DNA of 64,000 bases from Bacteroides sp. OF04-15BH. GTDB taxonomy: Bacteria; Bacteroidota; Bacteroidia; Bacteroidales; Bacteroidaceae. The translations under genes and the position numbers were made by a program. The stretch spans positions 6,806 to 70,805 of the forward strand of contig NZ_QUEM01000020.1 of NCBI RefSeq assembly GCF_003477995.1, in the 5' to 3' direction. The notes below the pieces were generated by a model, which was not told the origin of the DNA, did not search any database, and saw only the letters and a list, made by a program, of their open reading frames with translations. Shown here piece by piece: positions 56,665-64,000 of the stretch. How positions within the stretch are numbered: the first letter of the stretch is position 1; every line of letters starts with the position of its first letter.

Positions 56665-58644
56665 TTATTTCTTCACCATCAGACAGCTCTTGATGATGTA
56701 GTAGATGAGCACCACATAAACCACGAGCGACAGCACTTCGCTCCACGGATTGGCCCACCAGTCGCCAAACTCGAAGGAGATGCCGCCGAATTTCATGGCT
56801 GCGCTCACCACACCCATCAGCGCACCGCCGGCAATGAATCCCGAAGCGATCAGGGTGCCGCGTTCGTTGCGCAGTTCATTCAGGGCTGTGTCCTTGCTGC
56901 GGCTGTTTACGTACCAGTTGATGATACCGCCCACCAGCAACGGCAAGTTCAGTTCCAGCGGGATGAACATACCCAAGGCGAATGCCAGTGCCGATACGTT
57001 GCACAGCGTGAGCACGATGGCGATTACGGCACCGATGCCATAGAGCAACCAAGGCGCTCCGGCACCGCTCATCAGCGGTTCGATCACAGCCGCCATGGCG
57101 TTGGCTTGCGGGGCAGCCAGCTGTCCGCTGGTGAATCCGTATGTCTTGTTCAGAATCATGATGACAGCGGCTACGGTAGCGGCGGATACCAGGGTGCCGA
57201 GGAACTTGTAGGTTTCCTGTTTCTTCGGTGTGCTGCCCAGCCAGTAACCGATCTTCAGGTCGGTGACAAACGAACCCGCACTGGCCAGAGCCGTACAAAC
57301 CACACCACCCATGATGAGCGCTGCCACCATACCGCCGGTGCCTTTCAAGCCTACGGCCACCATGATGATGGAAGCCAGAATCAGTGTCATCAGCGTCATG
57401 CCCGAAACCGGGTTGCTGCCCACGATGGCAATGGCGTTGGCCGCTACGGTGGTGAACAGGAAAGAGATGACAGCCACGAGCAGGATGCCCACGATGGCAA
57501 AGAGCAGATTGCCCTGCATGATGTCCAGATAGAAGAACAGGAAGATGGCGATGAGCGTGATCACGGAGCCGATAGCCACAATCTTCATGGACAGGTCGCG
57601 CTGGGTGCGCTCCACTTGCTTGTTGCCTTCGTTCTTTCCCTTCATTTCCTGGGCGGCCAGGGATACGGCTCCCTTGATGATGCCCCAGCTCTTGATGATA
57701 CCGATGATGCCCGCCATGGCGATACCGCCGATACCGATGCTCTTGGCATAGGCAAAGATCTGTTCGGGCGAAGCACTCGCCGCGGCAATCACTTCACTGC
57801 CACTGCTCACATTCAGGTCGGGCCAGATGGCAGCAATCAGCGGAATGATGACCCACCATACGGCCACGGAACCCAGACAGATGATGAGCGAATATTTGAA
57901 GCCCACGATGTAGCCCATACCCAGTACGGCCGCACCGGTGTTGATCTTGAATACCAGCTTTGCTTTGTCGGCCAGATCCGTGCCCCACTGCATACAGCGG
58001 GTGGTGAAGTTCTCGTTCCACAGACCGAAGGTGGCTACGGCGAAGTCATACAGTCCGCCAATCAGTCCGGCAATGACCAGATGCTTGGCCTGTCCGCCGC
58101 CTTTTTCGCCCGAGATAAGCACCTGAGTGGAAGCGGTGGCTTCGGGGAACGGATATTTTCCGTGCATGTCCTTCACGAAATATTTGCGGAAGGGAATCAG
58201 GAACAGGATACCCAGTACACCGCCCAGCAGCGAGGCGATGAACACCTCCATGAAGTTGACCGTCATTTCCGGGTATTTGGCCTGCAGGATATACAGCGCC
58301 GGCAGTGTGAAGATGGCTCCCGACACCACCATGCCCGAACAGGCACCGATGCTCTGAATCATCACATTCTCGCCCAGAGCACCTTTGCGGCGGGTGGCTC
58401 CGGCCACACCTACGGCAATGATGGTGATGGGGATGGCGGCTTCAAACACCTGACCCACTTTCAGGCCCAGATAGGCAGTGGCTGCCGAGAAGATTACGGC
58501 CATGACCACACCCCACAGCACCGACCACAGATTCACCTCCTTGTACTGTCGCTGCGGCGACATGAGCGGTTCATACTGCTCGCCCGGTTTCAGTTCCCGA
58601 AAGGCATTTTCGGGCAGACCGGTAAATTTTTCTTGATTTTCCAT
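56665..58644 (-). CDS. OPT-family oligopeptide transporter
   Basis: 659 aa with about fifteen membrane helices. It matches the bacterial OPT family: WSVLWGVVMAVIFSAATAYLGLKVGQVFEAAIPI, NVMIQSIGACSGMVVSGAIFTLPALYIL, and IPFRKYFV near residue 150. These proton-coupled carriers take up small peptides or metal chelates. It is monocistronic and has no linked peptidase, apart from the transglutaminase-like gene on the opposite strand. Confidence 0.93.
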   Translation of the reverse strand: MENQEKFTGLPENAFRELKPGEQYEPLMSPQRQYKEVNLWSVLWGVVMAVIFSAATAYLGLKVGQVFEAAIPITIIAVGVAGATRRKGALGENVMIQSIGACSGMVVSGAIFTLPALYILQAKYPEMTVNFMEVFIASLLGGVLGILFLIPFRKYFVKDMHGKYPFPEATASTQVLISGEKGGGQAKHLVIAGLIGGLYDFAVATFGLWNENFTTRCMQWGTDLADKAKLVFKINTGAAVLGMGYIVGFKYSLIICLGSVAVWWVIIPLIAAIWPDLNVSSGSEVIAAASASPEQIFAYAKSIGIGGIAMAGIIGIIKSWGIIKGAVSLAAQEMKGKNEGNKQVERTQRDLSMKIVAIGSVITLIAIFLFFYLDIMQGNLLFAIVGILLVAVISFLFTTVAANAIAIVGSNPVSGMTLMTLILASIIMVAVGLKGTGGMVAALIMGGVVCTALASAGSFVTDLKIGYWLGSTPKKQETYKFLGTLVSAATVAAVIMILNKTYGFTSGQLAAPQANAMAAVIEPLMSGAGAPWLLYGIGAVIAIVLTLCNVSALAFALGMFIPLELNLPLLVGGIINWYVNSRSKDTALNELRNERGTLIASGFIAGGALMGVVSAAMKFGGISFEFGDWWANPWSEVLSLVVYVVLIYYIIKSCLMVKK

Positions 58645-59298
58645 AAGGGTAAACAGTTATTGTTAGTAATTAATTTCTGAAAGAGCAAAATTAAGAATTT
58701 TATACGATTTGCACAACTGTAGCCTTACATTTTGACAAAATGATATTTCGGCGGGCTGAGATTCCAGTTTTTACGTATTCATGGAAGGGAGAGTGTAAAA
58801 ATCGCAGTCTCAGGTCTCTTCGGGAGCTGTAAGATGCTGTCTTATTGTGAGTAAGCTGCTTTTATTCGTGTCTGCTCCTTGTGTGAAATAGCCGTAAGAG
58901 CCGTTTCTTTTCTGCTTTTTAGAGCCGTTTTTTCTTTCTTCGGGATGCTTTTTTCCACTCATCCTGACCGTTTGGGAAATTTACCACGGTGTTTTCCGGC
59001 AACCACTGTGGTTCTTCGTGCGGTTTCCTGTGGTCGTGGCGCAGGGTTATCGGTTGTTTTTTGCATAAAATCGGTATATATACCTGTTTTATGCGGTGCA
59101 GCTCTGCATATTTATGCAGCTTTTCTTCCCGATTTGTGCTTTGGGATGCGGTGTGCGTCAGCAAATCGGCAAAAAGAGTGACAAAAGGAAAGTGTTGGGG
59201 CTGTTGTGCTGTCGTTGTGCCTTGTCCCGGATTTTGTGCAGGGAGATTTATCAGATAAAAAAGTAAAATACTGCGGCTGCTTTTTCTGTCATTTTAAT
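58645..59298. other. 650-bp intergenic region without recognisable gene
   Basis: T/G-rich on the plus strand; a 100-codon plus frame at 58879-59181 reads as Cys/Phe-rich low-complexity and is not convincing. TACTTTTG at 59299-59306 is a plausible -7 element for the next gene. Confidence 0.6.
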
Positions 59299-59344
59299 TA
59301 CTTTTGTGGATATAAGTATGAAAACCTCTAAAAAGACAGAAATC

Positions 59345-59875
59345 ATGAAACTGAAGAATTTATTTGGAATTTTCCTTTTGCTGTTTCCGCTGTTCCTGAC
59401 AGCCTGCGATGAGGAGACTGAAAAGGAGTCCGGTCAGCCGAGTGTAACTTGGGAGTATGAGAGTCTGATGTGTGAAGGCTACAATGCCAACGGGGGAAAT
59501 CCCTACATCATTGATGGTGAGGAGCATCCGGTGAATTATCCTCTGGGCAAGCTCATTACCCGCGACGAAATGGGTGGTGAGAAGGATGTTAAGATTTGTT
59601 TCGGAGACGACGGTATTCTGTATACTTTCGTATCCGGATGGAGAAAGGAATCATCTTATCGGATAGAAGGAAAGAATCTGATTCTCGATGAGGGATGCAC
59701 CTTCTTCTTTCCGATGAATCAGGAGGCTCCTCCCGGATTTGGAGCAAGCACCGTGACCCATGAGATTCTGGAATGGACGGATAAGAGAATTTCCATTCGG
59801 GAAGTGCAGACAGATGCCAGCACAGGCACCCGGTTGATCTTTACCAATAATTTCCGGAGAGCGGTTTCGGAGTAA
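59345..59875 (+). CDS. small lipoprotein of unknown function
   Basis: 176 aa. The signal peptide (LFGIFLLLFPLFLTAC) ends in a lipobox-like LTAC, followed by DEETEKES, so it should be lipid-anchored. The mature domain of about 150 residues is beta-rich (VKICFGDDGILYTFVSGWRKESSYRIEGKNLIL, ISIREVQTDASTGTRLIFTNNF), like small lipocalin-type envelope domains, but I cannot name it. The ATG at 59345 is preferred to 59306 as it begins the signal peptide. It is followed closely by a convergent-gene terminator. Confidence 0.78.
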   Translation: MKLKNLFGIFLLLFPLFLTACDEETEKESGQPSVTWEYESLMCEGYNANGGNPYIIDGEEHPVNYPLGKLITRDEMGGEKDVKICFGDDGILYTFVSGWRKESSYRIEGKNLILDEGCTFFFPMNQEAPPGFGASTVTHEILEWTDKRISIREVQTDASTGTRLIFTNNFRRAVSE

Positions 59876-59882
59876 TGAAAAA

Positions 59883-59916
59883 AGGAATGCGCCCCTACCA
59901 GCTGAGGCGCATTCCT
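59883..59916. terminator. terminator shared by the lipoprotein gene and the convergent barrel gene
   Basis: AGGAATGCGCC (59883-59893) with GGCGCATTCCT (59906-59916), 11-bp perfect stem. It overlaps the final codons of the minus-strand gene. Confidence 0.7.
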
Positions 59917-61187
59917 AATTCTATGTTAAAGTTTAGTGGTTTGTCTGTATAGATGGTTTGTATACTTTTGTCGGGCACAATGTGCCAGGCCAGTCCCGGT
60001 TCGGCATAAATGCCCAGATGGCGGGTGCAGTTGAACTGGATGCCCGCTCCGCACAGAGCTGTATATTGCAGTCCCTGTATCCGGATGTCGTTCCGGTCGG
60101 AACTTACCTTTTGTTTTTCCTTATAGTAATCCGTGGTTTCTTTTCCTGCTATATCTTTTTCGAACAGCATGCCGGCCTGCGCATAGGTCTGCCAGTGTCT
60201 GTTCTGCCAGAAAGTGTAGTTCACCTTTATGGGAATGCCCAGCAGGTGCAGTCGCTGGTCTGTCTTATAAAAATAGCTGTTACCGCCCGAACGGAGTTCC
60301 GAGCGCAGCAGGGTATAGGTGAGTCCGCTCTCCAGACTCCAGACATCATTCAGACGGTACTGGAATTTCACCCCGCCCGTGATAGGCTGATGATGGTTGA
60401 TGTCGGTCTCGGGAGTACCGTTCTTGTTGTAGAGCAGAATGTCTGTCAGATGCGATTCGCCCCAGGTACTGCCGTTGATGGTAGCGGTGTGGAACTTACC
60501 CTTGTTGATGTCTCCCTGTCCGCCATAGTTCAGTTGGGACTGGGGGATACCCTGCGTTGCTGCCATAGCCAGTGCCCAGCGTTGTGCCGTGCGCGCAGGT
60601 TGGTGGTCGGGCTGGATGCTGCCGGACTTTCCGCTGGAGCCGGATTTTGGGTAATGTATGCGGTCCAGTTCGCGTACTGTTGCTGTCTCTTCCTCTTGTG
60701 CCGGGCTTTCCGTTGCCGGTTGTTCCTCTTCCTTTACCGCTGTTTCTGCCGTCGGCAATTCCTCCTTGGTCGTTGCCGGAACCGTTTCCGGAAGTCCCTG
60801 TTCGTGGTGGATGCGGTCCGGTGCAGCCGCTATCGGTGCCTCCTGTTCCGGCGCTTCAGTTTCCTGCTCCGGTGTTTCGGCCTTGGAGTCGGCATTTCGG
60901 GCTATGGTCTTTGGCATTTCGGCCGTCAGGTGCGGGGCACCGGCCGGTATCTCCTTCGGTCCGTATTCCCCTCCCAGCCACAACGCCAGCAGGGCACAGG
61001 CTGCCGCCGCTCCGCTCCACAGGGCAGCATACAGCGGGCGGTGCTTCGTTTTCTTCTCGGCTGCGGGCTGTTTGGAAACTTCTTCCAGCCGGCATTCTAT
61101 CCGGTTCCACAAGTCATCGGGAACCGTTTCTTCGTGATGTTGCAGTTTTTGGCGCAACTGGTCAGACCATTTGTCATCCATAAGCAT
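59895..61187 (-). CDS. anti-sigma-like cytoplasmic segment fused to an outer-membrane beta-barrel
   Basis: 430 aa from the ATG at 61187 (or 428 from 61181). The first 60 residues are soluble and charged (DDKWSDQLRQKLQHHEETVPDDLWNRIECRLEEV). One membrane helix follows (LYAALWSGAAAACALLALWL), then a Pro/Glu/Thr-rich stretch of about 120 residues and a C-terminal beta-barrel of roughly 200 residues (VKFQYRLNDVWSLESGLTYTLLRSEL ... NFNIELGMRLSW). There is no signal peptide. The start overlaps the ECF sigma gene by 14 bp, suggesting that the N-terminal part restrains that sigma factor. Barrel placement in the outer membrane is inferred from its Trp-ended last strand. Confidence 0.78.
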   Translation of the reverse strand: MLMDDKWSDQLRQKLQHHEETVPDDLWNRIECRLEEVSKQPAAEKKTKHRPLYAALWSGAAAACALLALWLGGEYGPKEIPAGAPHLTAEMPKTIARNADSKAETPEQETEAPEQEAPIAAAPDRIHHEQGLPETVPATTKEELPTAETAVKEEEQPATESPAQEEETATVRELDRIHYPKSGSSGKSGSIQPDHQPARTAQRWALAMAATQGIPQSQLNYGGQGDINKGKFHTATINGSTWGESHLTDILLYNKNGTPETDINHHQPITGGVKFQYRLNDVWSLESGLTYTLLRSELRSGGNSYFYKTDQRLHLLGIPIKVNYTFWQNRHWQTYAQAGMLFEKDIAGKETTDYYKEKQKVSSDRNDIRIQGLQYTALCGAGIQFNCTRHLGIYAEPGLAWHIVPDKSIQTIYTDKPLNFNIELGMRLSW

Positions 61188-61746
61188 TTTGTTTTTTATA
61201 TCGTTTGATCCATTTGCCAAGCAGTGCCTTGGCTTTGTAAAGTTGTGAAGAAGAGGTCTTTTCCGCGATGCCGAGCATTTGGGCAATTTCCTTGTGGCTC
61301 TTTTCTTCGAACACATAAAGGTTCAGCACCGTGCGGTAGCCGGGCGGCAGTTCGCAAATCAGCTCCTGCAACACCTGGGCGGGCACCTTCTCCAGTTCGG
61401 GAAAAGGTTCTTCGATCTGTTCCGACTCCCTTTGCAGGTCCTCCTGCACCAGTATGAACGATTGCAGTCTGCCTTTGTTTTTCAGAAAAGACAGGCATTC
61501 GTGCACGGCAATCCGGTTGATCCAGGCTTCGAGCGATCCTTCTCCCCGATATTCAAAAGAAACAATGGAAGTGAAGATTCTGATAAAGATGTCCTGCAAC
61601 ACATCCTTACAGTCTTCTTGATGTCCGATATACCGCATGCACACCGAGTTCAGCTTTCCGGCGTATTGCTGGTAAAGCCTGCGCTGGGCGTCCCGGTTGT
61701 TTTGTTGCAGTTCCCGGATCAGGTTTGTTTCTTTATTGCTTTTCAT
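61174..61746 (-). CDS. ECF-type RNA polymerase sigma factor
   Basis: 190 aa with region 2 (RRLYQQYAGKLNSVCMRYIGHQEDCKDVLQDIFIRIFTSI) and region 4 (LPPGYRTVLNLYVFEEKSHKEIAQMLGIAEKTSSSQLYKAKALLGKW), without a region 3, so it is an extracytoplasmic-function sigma. It overlaps the membrane-anchored barrel protein downstream, the arrangement of sigma/anti-sigma pairs. Regulon and signal are unknown; no SusC/SusD genes are next to it. Confidence 0.92.
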   Translation of the reverse strand: MKSNKETNLIRELQQNNRDAQRRLYQQYAGKLNSVCMRYIGHQEDCKDVLQDIFIRIFTSIVSFEYRGEGSLEAWINRIAVHECLSFLKNKGRLQSFILVQEDLQRESEQIEEPFPELEKVPAQVLQELICELPPGYRTVLNLYVFEEKSHKEIAQMLGIAEKTSSSQLYKAKALLGKWIKRYKKQNAYG

Positions 61747-61776
61747 GCCAATCTGTACCGTATTTTTTAGGAAAAA

Positions 61777-61813
61777 CGGTTGGAACCTGAAATCATGGGC
61801 AAGGTTCCAACCG
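61777..61813 (-). terminator. terminator of the lipoprotein gene at 61854-62411
   Basis: CGGTTGGAACCT (61777-61788) with AGGTTCCAACCG (61802-61813), 12-bp perfect stem; GTTTTT follows on the minus strand. Confidence 0.78.
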
Positions 61814-61853
61814 GACTGAAGATAATAATGACTTTATTCTATTTCTTTAGGAC

Positions 61854-62411
61854 TTATTGTTTATTGAGTAGAATTTGATAGGGAATAGAATGGAAAGTCT
61901 GAACGGTATCTTCATTAATGATCAGTTTGTTTGCTTGTAGGTTTAGTTTTAGTTCTCTGTCGAATATACTGTAAGCTCCTGTCTTCTCTTCGTCGAACAC
62001 CACCTTGATCTGATAGGTTGAATCGCCGCGGGTGTAGTCGAAACGGAGTGTGTCGGGCTGGGTAGCCACCCACACGGTGTCGAAGGTCAGGTTGATTTCT
62101 CTTTCATATTTCATGGTGTAGGCCACCTGTTCCGGATAGCTGATGGAATCGGTAATGCTGTCGCCGGCCAGAATACGGATAATATCGTCTACGGCCATGT
62201 CGGCAATGTAGATAGAGTCCAGGCCTACAGAAGCTGCCGTTTCGTTCAGCTGTGTGGAGTCGGTACTCGGAGTCTGGATAGTGCCCTGATAGTTGCCGAT
62301 TACGGATTCGGCGGTGGGAAACTGGAATCCACCGTTTTCTTCATTGCTGCAAGAGCTGAATCCAAGAATGCCAATCAGAGCCGGAGCGATAAATTTATAT
62401 GCTTTTTTCAT
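61854..62411 (-). CDS. lipoprotein of unknown function (possibly DUF4840-like)
   Basis: 185 aa. The signal peptide (KFIAPALIGILGFSSC) carries a lipobox-like FSSC, followed by SNEENGG. The mature region starts FPTAESVIGNYQGTIQT, a GxYxGxI entry strand as in several small Bacteroidales lipoprotein domains, and ends with a beta-rich segment (LKLNLQANKLIINEDTVQTFHSIPYQI). The name DUF4840 is a recollection, not a match I can verify. The DUF4112 gene lies 137 bp upstream on the same strand. Confidence 0.75.
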   Translation of the reverse strand: MKKAYKFIAPALIGILGFSSCSNEENGGFQFPTAESVIGNYQGTIQTPSTDSTQLNETAASVGLDSIYIADMAVDDIIRILAGDSITDSISYPEQVAYTMKYEREINLTFDTVWVATQPDTLRFDYTRGDSTYQIKVVFDEEKTGAYSIFDRELKLNLQANKLIINEDTVQTFHSIPYQILLNKQ

Positions 62412-62548
62412 TGTTTACTGTTTTATGGGTTGATACATATTTGCTTCGAGTACTCGCCTATATAAACAGCGCAGAGGATGATTTACTGCCTGAGACGGCT
62501 TTGGTTTAACATTCTTTTGCTTTTTACCGGTTTTTCCAGTATATTGAC

Positions 62549-63022
62549 TTATTGGAAGAGCCCTATAAACCATTGCATCAGTTGGCCAATCCACAGAGCA
62601 AGCAGATAGATGAGCGCGCAGAGCACTACAATGGCCAGAGCCATCCATACGGCCTTGCGGCGCACGGCGGCAACGGTTTTCCGGTCGTTCTCCACGTAGC
62701 GGGTAATCATCCGGCAGTTTTGTATGAACGAGCGGTTTACGAAATCGAGCACCGCACCCACCCCGAAGGGGAGCATGCCCAGCACCACATCGGTCAGCAT
62801 ATTGTAAATAACGGCTAAGGTAAGAGGCAACGAACGGATCTGAACGATGCATAGATAAATGAGCGGCAGTGAGAGCAGCGCTGTCGTTACGTCGCCGATG
62901 CCGGGAATCAGACCGATGAGCGGGTCCAGATAGTAGCGGTCCATCCATTGCGCCAGCTTTTTCATAAAGAGGAAAGAAGCCGACTGCTGTATATCCTGTT
63001 TTTGTTTGTAAGAGGTATTCAT
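62549..63022 (-). CDS. DUF4112 membrane protein
   Basis: 157 aa. It matches the DUF4112 family: LAQWMDRYYLDPLIGLIPGIGDVTTALLSLPLIYL with the conserved GLIPGIGD, then VIYNMLTDVVLGMLPFGVGAVLDFVNRSFIQN, and a last hydrophobic helix. Three or four membrane segments. Function unknown in all family members. Likely monocistronic. Confidence 0.88.
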   Translation of the reverse strand: MNTSYKQKQDIQQSASFLFMKKLAQWMDRYYLDPLIGLIPGIGDVTTALLSLPLIYLCIVQIRSLPLTLAVIYNMLTDVVLGMLPFGVGAVLDFVNRSFIQNCRMITRYVENDRKTVAAVRRKAVWMALAIVVLCALIYLLALWIGQLMQWFIGLFQ

Positions 63023-63176
63023 AAAAGAAGTAAACTTTTGAATATAAGTAAGTGCTCTTGAATACGTTGGCAGATGATTCTTTCTGAAAAAGAAGATCTT
63101 TTGCCTATATAACTGCTGTTGAATTGCTAAATATAATTTTATTAGGGGGCAGTTGTTTGATGGACAGCCTTTATCA

Positions 63177-63764
63177 TCATGACCGGGTATTCTTCATTTC
63201 TTTCGGATCTAACTGTCGGATTACACGGCAGGGATTTCCCACCGCCAGTGAATTGGCTGGAATATCTTTGTTGACCACACTTCCGGCACCGATCACACAG
63301 TTGTCGCCGATGGTGACTCCGGGCAGTACGCACACCTGTGCCCCGATCCACACATTGTTGCCCACACGGATGGGGTAGGCGTACTCCAGTCCCTGGTTGC
63401 GCGGTTCCACCTGTAACGGATGACCGGCGGTGTAGAAACCGCAGTTGGGAGCCACAAACACATTGTCGCCAAAGGTTATTTTGGCACCGTCAAGTATCAC
63501 GCAGTTAAAGTTCATGAAGAAATTCTCTCCGATTTCTATGTTATACCCGTAATCACAATAAAAGGGTTGCTCGATGATGAACTGCTTGCCGGTGCGTCCC
63601 AACAGGCGGCGCAGCAAGTCGGCGCGCTCCTCGGTTTGCAGCGGCGACAGCCGGTTATATTCAAAACAGAGCTGTTTGCATTGTTGGCGTTCAGCTATCA
63701 GTTCGGCGTCGTTGTTGGCATCATACCATTCGCCACAGTGACATTTTTCTTTTTCTGTTCGCAT
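63177..63764 (-). CDS. sugar O-acetyltransferase, LacA/Maa type
   Basis: 195 aa. The N-terminal maltose-acetyltransferase cap (KCHCGEWYDANNDAELIAERQQCKQLCFEYNRLSP) precedes a left-handed hexapeptide helix: NFFMNFNCVILDGAKITFGDNVFVAPNCGFYTAGHPLQ with the catalytic His, VGNNVWIGAQVCVLPGVTIGDNCVIGAGSVVNKDIPANSLAVGNP. It acetylates a sugar hydroxyl from acetyl-CoA; sugar unknown. TATCTTTG (63796-63803, minus strand) lies upstream. Confidence 0.93.
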   Translation of the reverse strand: MRTEKEKCHCGEWYDANNDAELIAERQQCKQLCFEYNRLSPLQTEERADLLRRLLGRTGKQFIIEQPFYCDYGYNIEIGENFFMNFNCVILDGAKITFGDNVFVAPNCGFYTAGHPLQVEPRNQGLEYAYPIRVGNNVWIGAQVCVLPGVTIGDNCVIGAGSVVNKDIPANSLAVGNPCRVIRQLDPKEMKNTRS

Positions 63765-63900
63765 AAAAGTGCTTTTCTTTATGAGGTTTCAGACACAAAG
63801 ATAGAGGGAAACTTTTACATTGTTCCTTTATTTTATAGGCTTTAACATGTTGCAAGGGATGGTTCTTTGCATGGTGCCACTTGGTTTAAAGAGAAAAAGA

Positions 63901-64000
63901 ATGTTCAGAAAAAGGAGGATGTTGTGGAAGCAAAGTGCTATCTTTGTGTGTTTGTTTATAACCTCAAATCCGCAACTAAGCTCTTCAGCGTCCTTCTTGC
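63901..64000 (+). CDS. possible start of an exported protein, cut by window edge
   Basis: The plus-strand frame from ATG 63901 stays open to the edge (33 codons). It reads like a signal peptide: basic MFRKRRMLWKQ, hydrophobic SAIFVCLFITS, then NPQLSSSASF. The frame is open from 63847. No -7 element is obvious and the fragment is too short to be sure. Confidence 0.3.
   Translation, partial: MFRKRRMLWKQSAIFVCLFITSNPQLSSSASFL

Noticed and set aside
56548..58680. 710-codon open frame on the plus strand
   Set aside because: His/Gln/Gly-rich antisense reading of the OPT transporter; no plausible protein.
58879..59181. 100-codon plus-strand frame in the OPT-lipoprotein gap
   Set aside because: Cys/Phe/Arg-rich and featureless, in a T/G-rich spacer.
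59958..61208. 416-codon open frame on the plus strand
   Set aside because: Antisense to the barrel-containing protein; Arg/Cys-rich low-complexity reading.

Overview
The window is a stretch of a Bacteroidales chromosome, most likely Bacteroidaceae or Prevotellaceae. The evidence is the gene order trpB-E-G-D-C-F-A, TAnnTTTG promoter elements in place of the sigma70 type, DUF5686, DUF4251 and DUF4112 proteins, a ribosomal protein S16 with a long Ala/Glu tail, GT3-type glycogen synthase beside a GT35 phosphorylase, and an inositol-sphingolipid gene cluster. Sequence alone does not fix the genus. I see no rRNA, tRNA, insertion sequence, phage or CRISPR array.

Layout. 1-6406 (minus): a DUF5686 outer-membrane protein followed by an apparent inositol-lipid operon of myo-inositol-1-phosphate synthase, PgpA-like phosphatase, GtrA-like protein, CDP-alcohol phosphatidyltransferase and AUR1/PAP2-type inositol phosphorylceramide synthase, the last cut by the window edge. 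The inositol-phosphate synthase is interrupted by an in-frame TAA after codon 53. 6.7-8.4 kb: a YidE/AspT-type transporter. 8.5-15.3 kb (minus): a complete tryptophan operon with a consensus promoter, a 19-residue leader peptide carrying three consecutive Trp codons, and a Rho-independent attenuator. 15.4-17.5 kb: an unknown exported protein, a B3/B4-domain protein and a NUC1-type nuclease. 17.7-21.4 kb (plus): two M6-family secreted metalloproteases in tandem. 21.6-30 kb: glutamate dehydrogenase, a TPR protein, ilvA-ridA, small exported proteins, a YugP-type protease and a Na/Ca exchanger. 30.1-34.4 kb: glycogen synthase and glucan phosphorylase. 35-38.8 kb (minus): EamA transporter, TlpA-like thioredoxin, prs and a second ThiE-like protein. 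38.9-42.2 kb: a tricorn-like S41 protease.

42.4-50.0 kb holds the least familiar content: two tandem copies of a three-gene cassette of exported proteins. Each copy has a 156-aa protein with a sorting-signal-like C-terminus, a FAS1-like protein of about 475 aa and a second FAS1-like protein of about 505 aa. The copies share gene lengths, the ATGA overlap and the 11-bp spacing, have diverged strongly, and look more AT-rich than their surroundings.

50.1-53.6 kb (minus): a TPP-riboswitch-controlled thiE-thiC-thi4 operon in which a Thi4-type thiazole synthase with His at the sulfur-donor position stands in for the usual ThiS/F/G/H set. 53.6-64 kb: a DUF4251 lipoprotein, rpsP, a transglutaminase-like lipoprotein, an OPT transporter, a small lipoprotein, an ECF sigma factor translationally coupled to a protein that appears to join a cytoplasmic anti-sigma-like segment to a beta-barrel, another lipoprotein, a DUF4112 protein, a hexapeptide acetyltransferase, and a possible gene start at the right edge.
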